Below are positions 25,967 to 33,549 of a DNA stretch of 64,000 bases, one piece after another. The notes below the pieces were generated by a model, which was not told where the DNA came from, made no database searches, and saw only the letters and a program-made list of their open reading frames with translations. The position numbers and the translations under genes were made by a program. The stretch's first letter is position 1; each line of letters starts with the position of its first letter. This DNA comes from Anaerolentibacter hominis (GTDB lineage: Bacteria; Bacillota; Clostridia; Lachnospirales; Lachnospiraceae), in contig NZ_JAWDIX010000001.1 of the NCBI RefSeq assembly GCF_032380675.1, positions 682,001-746,000 of the forward strand, in the 5' to 3' direction.

Positions 25967-28138
25967 TTAATCCACATCGTCAACCATATCAATGCTCTCA
26001 TGGGTTAAGGGCACAAAAATATGAACCGCTTCATCTTCTTCCAGCTCTTTGCGAAGCTTATTTTCATGAATGGCTTTCTGACAGAAATAATCCTGAGAAT
26101 TCACCAGAACTTTTCCGCGCTTGTCAATCTTTTCATAGGAACCGTCCGGCTGGAGAATCTGGGCTTTTACATTGTCCGCCAGCTGGACCGTCAGGATTTC
26201 CATGACCTGTTTTTTCAGGTGCTCATCTTCAATCGGGAAGAGAATCTCTACCCGCTTATCTAAATTTCTGGGCATCCAGTCCGCACTTCCCATATAAATT
26301 TCACTGCTGCCGTTATTCTCGAAATAAAAGATTCTGGCATGCTCCAGGAAGGTTCCCACGATGGAATGAACGGTAATAGTTTCACTGATCTGGGGAATCC
26401 CTGTTTTCAGGCAGCAGATACCGCGGATGATCAGAGAGATGGAGACCCCCGCATGGGATGCTTCATAGAGGGCCGATATAATGATCGGATCGCAGAGAGA
26501 GTTCATCTTCGCGATGATCCTGGCGGGTTTCCCGGCCCTGGCGTTTTCTGCCTCCCGGCGGATCAGGGAGAGAAAACGGTCCCGAAGCCAGAGGGGTGCG
26601 ATAGCAAGTCTTCTCCAGGACGCCGGCTCCGAGTAGCCGGAGAGCATATTAAAGACTGCCGTTGCATCCTCGCCGATGGGCACGGAACAGGTCAGCAGAC
26701 CGGTATCGGTGTAGAGTTTGGCGGTGGAATCATTATAGTTTCCGGTTCCCAGATGGACATAACGGCGGATACCGTCGTCTTCCTTCCGGACAACCAGGGT
26801 AATCTTGCTGTGAGTTTTCAGGCCCAGCAGGCCATAGATAACATGGCAGCCCGCCTGTTCCAGCTTTCTGGCCCACAGAATATTATTCTCCTCATCAAAC
26901 CGGGCTTTCAGTTCGACCAGAACCGTGACCTGCTTCCCATTTTCAGCAGCCTGGGCTAACGAGGCGATGATCGGGGAATTGCTGCTGACCCGGTAAAGAG
27001 TCTGCTTGATCGCAAGGACATCTTTATCCCTGGCAGCCTGGCGGACAAAATCCACCACCGGATCAAAGGTCTGGTATGGATGGTGCAGCAGAATATCTCC
27101 CTGACGGATCTTGGCGAAAATATCTTCTCCATCCCTGGTTTCCAGAGCCATCACGGGCTGAGGCAGGAAGGCTTTCTCACGAAGATGGGAGAATCCTTTC
27201 AGACCATGGAGTTTCATCAGGAAGGTCAGATCCAGAGGGCCGTTGATTTTAAAGACATCACTTTCCTTCACACCCAGTTCTCTTCTGAGAATTTTCAGCA
27301 GCTGTTTGTTGATTCCTTCCTCCACTTCCAGCCGGATTACTTCACCCCACTGACGTTTCTTCAGCTGCTTTTCGATCTCCATGAGCAGATCGGCCGCTTC
27401 TTCCTCATCAATGGTTAAATCGGCATTCCTCATGATCCGGTATGGATAGGCGCAGATTACTTTATAATTTAAAAACAGCTTTTGAATATTCTTTTCGATT
27501 AACTGCTCCAGAAGAATAAACGTAAAGCCCTCTTCTCCGTCGGCATTGGGCAGAGGAACAATCCGGGGCAGTACGGCTGGAACCTGAACGGTAGCAAATT
27601 CATATTCCCTGTCCGACTTGATATCCTGGATCAATGCTCCGATGTTCAGCGTTTTATTCCGAATCAGAGGGAACGGACGGGAGGAATCTACTGCCATAGG
27701 GGTAAGTACCGGATAAACCGTATCCTGAAAATACCGGTCCACGAATTCACTCTGCTCCGGCGTCAGATCCTCAAAATGAGATACCGCATGGATATTCTGC
27801 AATTTCAGCTGGGGCAGGAAAGAACGGTTGTAAGTACTGTACTGGCTGGCTACAAACTCATGGGTCTTAATATTGATCTGTTCCAGCTGTTCCATCGGGG
27901 TGAGGCCGGCGATATCCCTCTTGGTATAATCGGCGTTTACCATATCCCGGAGGGAGGCGACACGGATCATAAAAAATTCGTCCAGGTTCGAGGCAGTGAT
28001 GCTTAAAAATTTCAGCCGCTCCAACAGAGGGATCGCTTTATCCCTGGCCTCGGAGAGAACCCGGGAATTAAATTCAATCCAGCTTAATTCGCGGTTCCAG
28101 AAGTTTTCCGGAGCCTGAAAATCTATTTTTTGTGCCAT
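25967..28138 (-). CDS. ppk1: Polyphosphate kinase 1
   Basis: Makes polyphosphate from ATP, reversibly. The 723-residue length is normal. The N-terminus ENFWNRELSWIEFNSRVL and LSITASNLDEFFMIRV are typical, and the phosphorylated His lies in YVHLGTGNYN near 461. The second phospholipase D-like half contains SADWMPRNLDKRVEILFP. It follows ppx by 29 bp on the same strand, so synthesis and degradation of polyphosphate are coexpressed. Confidence 0.96.
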   Translation of the reverse strand: MAQKIDFQAPENFWNRELSWIEFNSRVLSEARDKAIPLLERLKFLSITASNLDEFFMIRVASLRDMVNADYTKRDIAGLTPMEQLEQINIKTHEFVASQYSTYNRSFLPQLKLQNIHAVSHFEDLTPEQSEFVDRYFQDTVYPVLTPMAVDSSRPFPLIRNKTLNIGALIQDIKSDREYEFATVQVPAVLPRIVPLPNADGEEGFTFILLEQLIEKNIQKLFLNYKVICAYPYRIMRNADLTIDEEEAADLLMEIEKQLKKRQWGEVIRLEVEEGINKQLLKILRRELGVKESDVFKINGPLDLTFLMKLHGLKGFSHLREKAFLPQPVMALETRDGEDIFAKIRQGDILLHHPYQTFDPVVDFVRQAARDKDVLAIKQTLYRVSSNSPIIASLAQAAENGKQVTVLVELKARFDEENNILWARKLEQAGCHVIYGLLGLKTHSKITLVVRKEDDGIRRYVHLGTGNYNDSTAKLYTDTGLLTCSVPIGEDATAVFNMLSGYSEPASWRRLAIAPLWLRDRFLSLIRREAENARAGKPARIIAKMNSLCDPIIISALYEASHAGVSISLIIRGICCLKTGIPQISETITVHSIVGTFLEHARIFYFENNGSSEIYMGSADWMPRNLDKRVEILFPIEDEHLKKQVMEILTVQLADNVKAQILQPDGSYEKIDKRGKVLVNSQDYFCQKAIHENKLRKELEEDEAVHIFVPLTHESIDMVDDVD

Positions 28139-28167
28139 AACTTTGCATAACTCCTTATCTGTATATT

Positions 28168-29703
28168 TTATACTCTTCTTTTTTCTTTCAGGACGGGACG
28201 GAGCCCGTAAACTTCCTCAAAGAAATCTCCTTTTGGTTTGAACAGGCCTTTTTCCAGGGTAATATCCTGGAAGGTAGTAACCAGAATCTGCAGCCGGTCC
28301 CCCTTTAACGATACTTTCACTTCCGGGAATTTCTGAAGGTGGCTTTTGTCCAGAATATTCGCCAGCCGCAGAATGGCCGTGAGCTGAGCTACTTTCATGT
28401 AGGTTTCACGGTCCAGGCCGTCGATAATGGCCGTGTATTTCGGGAAATTATCTGCATCATATCGCACGATATTGGCGCACAGCTCTCTCTCCTGATGGGA
28501 GAGACCGATAATTTCCGTGGACATGATAATATTATAGGAGTTCTGAGGAACTTTGTTCATATTAATAAATTCCCCGCAGTTGTGGAGGATGACCGCGATC
28601 TGCAGGAGCAGCCGGTCACGTTTATTCAGGCCGAACCTTTTGCCCACCACATCAAATATACGCAGAGCAATATATTCCACCTGATCGGTATGACGCCGGT
28701 TACATTCGTACCGTCTCGCTATATTACGTGTTGCGGCCAGGATATCTGCGGTAAAGTCTCTGGCCAGGACAGCCTTTTCCTTTTTTTCTGCGTATTCGAT
28801 CGCGATTCCGTCACAGAGAGTGACCGATGAAAACCAGATCCGCTCCGCATCCATATACTCAAACAGTTTGTAATAGATGGTAAGAGTGGGAAGGAGTAAC
28901 GTGGCCTGCTCTCTGGGTATCTTGATCAATTGGGCAAGCTGATTGGGGGACATTTTCAGGAGCCTGGAACAGATGTCCAGGAATTCTTCTTTCTCCAGGT
29001 AGGACTGTTCCCCGCCGCGGGGCAGAAAGTTTTTCAAATTGTACAGATAGTCGCAGTGGGCGATCATATTCTTAATCCGGGTATCTTTCAGAAAGAGGCT
29101 CCGAAAGGTGGTCAGATCATTGTTCAGATACTCGGAAATCAGATTGGTAAAGTCGGCGGTCTGAGGTTCCAGGGATGCCAGAACTTCCCGCATGCGCAGC
29201 GATCCTACCTTGATATTCTGCGTCAGGATCAGAGCTTCCTTATCCATGAGGGAAATCTGTATACTGCCCGCACTGACATCCACAATGGCCGTTCCTTTTT
29301 TGATCGCCCTCTGGAAAAATTCATCTCCCAGGGCAATGGCTTTATAGGACAGGAAGCGCTGTTCCGAGTTGCTGACGATTTTTACTTTCAGGCCGGTGCG
29401 GAGCTTTACCTGCTCCAGCAGCATAATATTATTCGATGCTTCCCGGATGGCGCTGGTCGCATACGCAGTGTAGGCGGATACGCCGTACTCCTGCATTTTC
29501 AGGGTAAAACCGGAAAGTACTTCGCACATTTCGTCAATGGTATTCCGGCTGATTTTGCCGTGGATATAAGTCTCGGCTCCGAGGGGTATTTCATGCCGGA
29601 TCTGATCTAATTCTTTGATCACGGCCTTACCGGAAATCTCAAATATTTTCATATTGAGCGCATCCGACCCCACGTCAATGGCCGCAAAAGTGATATATGC
29701 CAA
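28168..29703 (-). CDS. ppx: Ppx/GppA phosphatase with HD-like domain
   Basis: Exopolyphosphatase or guanosine pentaphosphatase, 511 residues. The actin-like phosphatase domain begins AAIDVGSDALNMKIFEISG and has AYATSAIREASN and IVDVSAGSIQISL. The C-terminal HD-type domain shows ILHNCGEFINMNK, where the usual HD pair reads His-Asn, so metal binding may be weakened. The start is TTG at 29703, 6 nt after GGAGGG on the minus strand. It is upstream of ppk1 in a two-gene operon. Confidence 0.9.
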   Translation of the reverse strand: MAYITFAAIDVGSDALNMKIFEISGKAVIKELDQIRHEIPLGAETYIHGKISRNTIDEMCEVLSGFTLKMQEYGVSAYTAYATSAIREASNNIMLLEQVKLRTGLKVKIVSNSEQRFLSYKAIALGDEFFQRAIKKGTAIVDVSAGSIQISLMDKEALILTQNIKVGSLRMREVLASLEPQTADFTNLISEYLNNDLTTFRSLFLKDTRIKNMIAHCDYLYNLKNFLPRGGEQSYLEKEEFLDICSRLLKMSPNQLAQLIKIPREQATLLLPTLTIYYKLFEYMDAERIWFSSVTLCDGIAIEYAEKKEKAVLARDFTADILAATRNIARRYECNRRHTDQVEYIALRIFDVVGKRFGLNKRDRLLLQIAVILHNCGEFINMNKVPQNSYNIIMSTEIIGLSHQERELCANIVRYDADNFPKYTAIIDGLDRETYMKVAQLTAILRLANILDKSHLQKFPEVKVSLKGDRLQILVTTFQDITLEKGLFKPKGDFFEEVYGLRPVLKEKRRV

Positions 29704-29730
29704 ATGAATCCCTCCGTTCTGGATTTATCT

Positions 29731-29840
29731 TGTTACATAGGATAGTTCTCCAAACTTTCCTATGTAACAAAAAATATTCTATGCGCAATTGCGTATGCGC
29801 ACTCGCGTAAGAGGAGAACGTCAGCGAAGCTGACTACGCT
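29731..29840. repeat. Dispersed repeat B, copy 2
   Basis: Counterpart of 15027-15136. The first hairpin is TGTTACATAGGA with TCCTATGTAACA; the arms differ from copy 1 at paired positions. The rest (AAAAAATATTCTATGCGCAA, then the GTCAGC/GCTGAC hairpin) is nearly identical. Confidence 0.85.
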
Positions 29841-29876
29841 CGGCGCGCAAAGCGTGCAAGCCCCTCAAAGATTGAG

Positions 29877-29910
29877 GGGTTAGGGAAGTCACTGTGGGCT
29901 TGCCCACTTT
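29877..29910. repeat. Dispersed repeat D, copy 1
   Basis: GGGTTAGGGAAGTCACTG followed by TGGGCTTGCCCACTTT; recurs at 37458-37491 with three mismatches. A GCAAGCCC/GGGCTTGC long-range stem encloses a CCCCTC/GAGGGG hairpin here (29856-29903). Confidence 0.65.
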
Positions 29911-30061
29911 GTTTTGTCTTATTGTACACGTTTTTGTGCAAAATGACCAGAGATGTTTTAAATTTAACCTGGATTTTAAACAGGGGTGATAAATAAATGT
30001 TGTTCGGATGAAATAAATCGTTTGACCGGCGGGGAAACCGGGCTGCGGCCGACAGAATCTC

Positions 30062-30090
30062 TTTACGAAGGAAGGAAATAGAAGTATACT
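30062..30090 (+). promoter_or_regulatory. Promoter of queA
   Basis: TTTACG (30062-30067), 17 nt, TATACT (30085-30090). The interval 29911-30061 shows no gene. Confidence 0.7.
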
Positions 30091-30123
30091 ATTAAGAATG
30101 AATTTGAGAGAAGAGGAAATAAA

Positions 30124-31152
30124 ATGCTGAAAAAATCGGATTTTAATTTTGAATTGCCCGAGGAGCTGATTGCACAGGACCCCCTGGAGGACCGGAGCAG
30201 TTCCAGACTGATGGTAGTAAACAAGGAAACCGGTGAATGGACCCACCGGCATTTCTATGAGATAACGGAATATCTTCATCCGGGCGATTGCCTGGTAATC
30301 AATGACACGAAAGTCATTCCTGCCCGGCTGATCGGAGAGCGGGAGGGAACCGGCGCTAAAGTTGAAGTCCTTTTATTAAAGAGAAAGGAAAATAATATAT
30401 GGGAGACGCTGGTAAAACCTGGGCGTAAGGCCAGGCCGGGGACGGTTATTTCCTTCGGAGAAGGCCTGTTAAGAGGGACTGTACTGGATGTGGTGGACGA
30501 GGGAAACCGGTTGATTCAGTTTTCCTATGAGGGTATCTTCGAGGAAATTCTGGACAGGCTGGGGCAGATGCCTCTGCCTCCCTATATCACCCATGAGCTG
30601 AAAGATAAAAACCGTTACCAGACCGTCTACGCGAAATACGAGGGATCTGCGGCTGCTCCCACAGCCGGTCTGCATTTTACACCGGAATTATTGAATAAGA
30701 TCCGCGAGATGGGTGTGGAGATTGCCACGGTAACGCTTCATGTAGGGCTTGGGACCTTCCGGCCCGTCAAGGAGGACAATGTGCTGGATCACCACATGCA
30801 TTCGGAGTTTTACCAGGTGCTGGAATCCGAAGCGGCCAAGATCAATAAGGCAAAGGCGGAGGGCCATCGGGTGATCTGTGTGGGAACCACCAGCTGCCGT
30901 ACGGTGGAAAGCGCCTCGGATGAAAATGGCATGATGCATGCAGGAAGCGACGACACGGAAATTTTTATATATCCGGGTTACCAGTTCAAAGTGCTGGACG
31001 GCTTGATCACTAATTTTCATCTGCCGGAGTCTACGCTGATCATGCTGGTCTCGGCGCTGGCAGGAAGAGAGCATGTGCTGGCCGCTTACGAGGAAGCCGT
31101 GAGAGAGCGGTACCGATTCTTTTCCTTTGGAGACGCGATGTTCGTGATGTAA
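30124..31152 (+). CDS. queA: S-adenosylmethionine:tRNA ribosyltransferase-isomerase
   Basis: Transfers and isomerises ribose from SAM onto 7-aminomethyl-7-deazaguanine in tRNA, making epoxyqueuosine. The 342-residue protein has the family stretches FELPEELIAQDPLEDRSSSRLMV, CLVINDTKVIPARL, AAPTAGLHFTPELL, HVGLGTFRPV and GLITNFHLPESTLIMLVSA. RBS AGAGGAAAT precedes ATG 30124. It appears monocistronic; tgt is not in the window. Confidence 0.96.
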   Translation: MLKKSDFNFELPEELIAQDPLEDRSSSRLMVVNKETGEWTHRHFYEITEYLHPGDCLVINDTKVIPARLIGEREGTGAKVEVLLLKRKENNIWETLVKPGRKARPGTVISFGEGLLRGTVLDVVDEGNRLIQFSYEGIFEEILDRLGQMPLPPYITHELKDKNRYQTVYAKYEGSAAAPTAGLHFTPELLNKIREMGVEIATVTLHVGLGTFRPVKEDNVLDHHMHSEFYQVLESEAAKINKAKAEGHRVICVGTTSCRTVESASDENGMMHAGSDDTEIFIYPGYQFKVLDGLITNFHLPESTLIMLVSALAGREHVLAAYEEAVRERYRFFSFGDAMFVM

Positions 31153-31174
31153 GTGAAAATATTGATGGTAAGAG

Positions 31175-31213
31175 AACCCGCAAAGGCGCAGTATTACTGG
31201 GCTTTTGCGGGTT
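31175..31213 (+). terminator. Hairpin after queA, possible terminator
   Basis: AACCCGCAAA (31175-31184) pairs with TTTGCGGGTT (31204-31213). No T tract follows on the plus strand, so termination is uncertain. Confidence 0.45.
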
Positions 31214-31251
31214 ATTAATGTGCACTGGAACTGGAAAGCTTCTCTATAAAG

Positions 31252-31288
31252 TTTACATTCTGAACGGATCATAGTATAATTTTACTAT
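31252..31288 (+). promoter_or_regulatory. Promoter and operator of the toxin-antitoxin pair
   Basis: TTTACA (31252-31257), 17 nt, TATAAT (31275-31280). The inverted repeat ATAGTA/TACTAT at 31271-31288 overlaps the -10 box, as expected for antitoxin autorepression. Confidence 0.75.
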
Positions 31289-31330
31289 AATATTACCATT
31301 AATAATGATATGACAAAGGAGAGTTTATAG

Positions 31331-31612
31331 ATGGCAATGATAATCAAACCTTCAGCAACGATTAGAAATAACTATAATGAAATCGCAGAAATATGTAAAA
31401 GTACCGGAGAGCCTGTTTTTCTGACTAAAAATGGTGAGGGTGATCTGGTAGTCATGGATATTGCGACCTACAACAGGAGAGAAGCAGCCCTAGACCTGCG
31501 TGAACGCTTGAATGAGGTAGAGGAATTGCGGCGAAGCGGTTTGGAGGATATTCCGGCCAGAGAAGTCAGCGATCGTATGAGGAATGCCATAAAGGAGAGG
31601 TGCCGTGTATAA
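31331..31612 (+). CDS. Phd/YefM-type antitoxin
   Basis: A 93-residue protein whose first half matches Phd/YefM antitoxins: IIKPSATIRNNYNEIAEICKS then GEPVFLTKNGEGDLVVMDIATY. The N-terminal part dimerises and binds DNA; the C-terminal tail (EELRRSGLEDIPAREVS) would wrap the toxin. AAAGGAG lies 9 nt before ATG. The toxin gene overlaps by 8 bp, and the operator overlaps the promoter. Confidence 0.9.
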   Translation: MAMIIKPSATIRNNYNEIAEICKSTGEPVFLTKNGEGDLVVMDIATYNRREAALDLRERLNEVEELRRSGLEDIPAREVSDRMRNAIKERCRV

Positions 31613-31913
31613 GGTAGTTGTTGCTCCTGTAACCTCGGATATGCTGACAGAATACGCAGTCCAGATTGCCGTTGACAATGGAATAGAATGTGCATTGCGT
31701 CTGGCGGATGCCTTCGACGAAGCGGTCGAATCGCTGCGAGAATTACCGCAGCGTGGTGTACGGAACTTAAGCTATATTCCTGCCAGATATCATGTCATAC
31801 CTTTCTGGAAGCATTTGTGGCTAGTCTATCAAATACAGTTAAAAGAACATACGGTGTATATGGATTACTTGATTGACGATCGTTCCGATTATGGTCGTCT
31901 TTTTCAACAGTAA
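31605..31913 (+). CDS. RelE/ParE-superfamily toxin
   Basis: A 102-residue putative mRNA interferase or gyrase poison. It has the compact fold pattern: YKVVVAPVTSDMLTEYAVQIA, a helix pair ending SLRELPQRGVRNLS, and the beta-strand core YHVIPFWKHLWLVYQIQ, HTVYMDYLIDDRSDY. It starts with GTG 31605 behind AAAGGAGAGG, overlapping the antitoxin. RelE versus ParE activity cannot be told from sequence alone. Confidence 0.82.
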   Translation: MYKVVVAPVTSDMLTEYAVQIAVDNGIECALRLADAFDEAVESLRELPQRGVRNLSYIPARYHVIPFWKHLWLVYQIQLKEHTVYMDYLIDDRSDYGRLFQQ

Positions 31914-31949
31914 ATGTATCTTTATTATAATATGAGGCGGAGAAGAGTT

Positions 31950-32144
31950 ATGAATGGACAAAACAGATCAGATGTTAAAATAGGGGCCGCTGTCAGAATT
32001 GTTCTGAAAGCCGATCAGCGCACCGGCAAGCTGACGGAGGGCACGGTAGCAAAGCTCCTGACGAAAAGCAGCTATCATCCCCATGGCATTAAAGTGATGC
32101 TGGAGGACGGACAGGTCGGCCGGGTACAGGAGATCATCGAATAG
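31950..32144 (+). CDS. ywbE: YwbE family protein
   Basis: A 64-residue protein with the strongly conserved YwbE core: IVLKADQRTGKLTEGTVAKL and HPHGIKVMLEDGQVGRVQEI. The fold resembles a KOW/SH3-like barrel; the function is not known. ATG 31950 follows GGAGAAGAG. It sits between the toxin-antitoxin pair and an FRG-domain gene. Confidence 0.85.
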   Translation: MNGQNRSDVKIGAAVRIVLKADQRTGKLTEGTVAKLLTKSSYHPHGIKVMLEDGQVGRVQEIIE

Positions 32145-32222
32145 TGAATCTGTTATCAGATCGAAACTGTCTGCCCCTGTAAAAATAAAAAACAAGGTAT
32201 GCCTACGATGAAAGGAGGAACT

Positions 32223-33506
32223 ATGTTTTCCTTTTTCTTTGAACATTTATACCATATTGAGGCAATACGGCAGGCCTTTCGGAACATCTGTTTTCATAAG
32301 ATGATCTCCGACGGCTACTGCGACATGAGCATGTACATATATGGCAGAATCAAAAAAGATGATATGCGTATGAGGCTTGCAGCGGCTAAATCGAACTATG
32401 CCCCGCTGTATGACGGCGCATATCCCACTGGGGAGCATGCGTATGAGGAATGGGAGCAGAAGCTGGATAGCGGTACGGCGTATGCTGAAACGGAAGTGCA
32501 CGAACTGACGTATGATGAATCCAGCGGGATCGTAAACTGGGTTTACCGGATTTGGAAAAATTCAAAGGAGAGAGAAGATTTTACCAGGGAACTGCTTGGC
32601 AGCGGCGAGGAGTTTCAGAATATCAGATGGAAGATAGAGGTCTCCCAGGGAGTTGTCTTTAACATAGATAAGGTGGATCTGCATTTTTATTCTTCTATTT
32701 CCGCTGTCAATGAGTTTCTTGGTTCCATGAGCGGCAGGAAGGGCCAGCTCTTTTTCCGGGGCCATGCAGATCCAAACTATTCTCTGCTGCCCTCCATCAT
32801 GAGGACGGAACGGCTGGAGCAGAATGAGAGCATCATGTACCACGAATTGCTGATCAACTGTCCGGGGGATTTTGAACATTGCCATTCTCACCTTGAGAAG
32901 CTGGTGAAGATGCAGCACTACGGACTTCCCACACGGCTGCTGGATATAACCAGAAATCCATTGGTAGCTCTTTATTTTGCGTGTGAAAGCCGTCCCAATG
33001 GCTATGGTGAGCTGGTGCTGATATCGGCAGGAGAGCATGAGATTAAGTATCCCCAGAGCGATACCATCTCCATATTAGCAAGTCTGCCTGTGTTCTCATA
33101 TCATCTGCAGCGCCGCTTCTGCGAACTGGCGGAGGACTGCACAGTTGATCACGATACATTTAACCGGCATGTCAGGCGGCTGATCCATGAAGTTAGGCTG
33201 GAGAAGCCTGCGTTTCAGCCTGAAATTGAGAAAGATGATATATTGAACAGCTATATCGTCTATGCACTGAAAAACAACAGCCGTATTGTCAAGCAGGACG
33301 GCGCCTTTATCCTGTGCGGCCTGAGGAATAAGACCCGCTCATTAGAAGAGTTTCGCTATGAAAAAGACGGGAAAAAGGAAGTTGTCCTGATTACCGGGAA
33401 ACAAAATATTCTGAATGAGCTGGATACATTTTCCATCAACCGTGCCGCTTTGTTTCCGGAAGTGGAGTGTGTGGCTGAATATATAAAAGGTAAATACTCG
33501 AATTAG
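32223..33506 (+). CDS. FRG domain-containing protein
   Basis: A 427-residue protein. Its middle has the FRG domain (QLFFRGHADPNYSLLPSIMR near residues 180-199, then MQHYGLPTRLLDITRNPLVALYFAC), named for conserved Phe-Arg-Gly. The first 150 residues are unlike anything I recognise. FRG proteins are common in accessory regions and phages, but their activity is not settled. ATG 32223 has AAAGGAGG 4 nt upstream. It lies downstream of a toxin-antitoxin pair, which suggests an accessory locus. Confidence 0.82.
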   Translation: MFSFFFEHLYHIEAIRQAFRNICFHKMISDGYCDMSMYIYGRIKKDDMRMRLAAAKSNYAPLYDGAYPTGEHAYEEWEQKLDSGTAYAETEVHELTYDESSGIVNWVYRIWKNSKEREDFTRELLGSGEEFQNIRWKIEVSQGVVFNIDKVDLHFYSSISAVNEFLGSMSGRKGQLFFRGHADPNYSLLPSIMRTERLEQNESIMYHELLINCPGDFEHCHSHLEKLVKMQHYGLPTRLLDITRNPLVALYFACESRPNGYGELVLISAGEHEIKYPQSDTISILASLPVFSYHLQRRFCELAEDCTVDHDTFNRHVRRLIHEVRLEKPAFQPEIEKDDILNSYIVYALKNNSRIVKQDGAFILCGLRNKTRSLEEFRYEKDGKKEVVLITGKQNILNELDTFSINRAALFPEVECVAEYIKGKYSN

Positions 33507-33549
33507 GTTAAAGAAAGCGGATCGCCGGCGGGCGGATCAGCGATACCTG

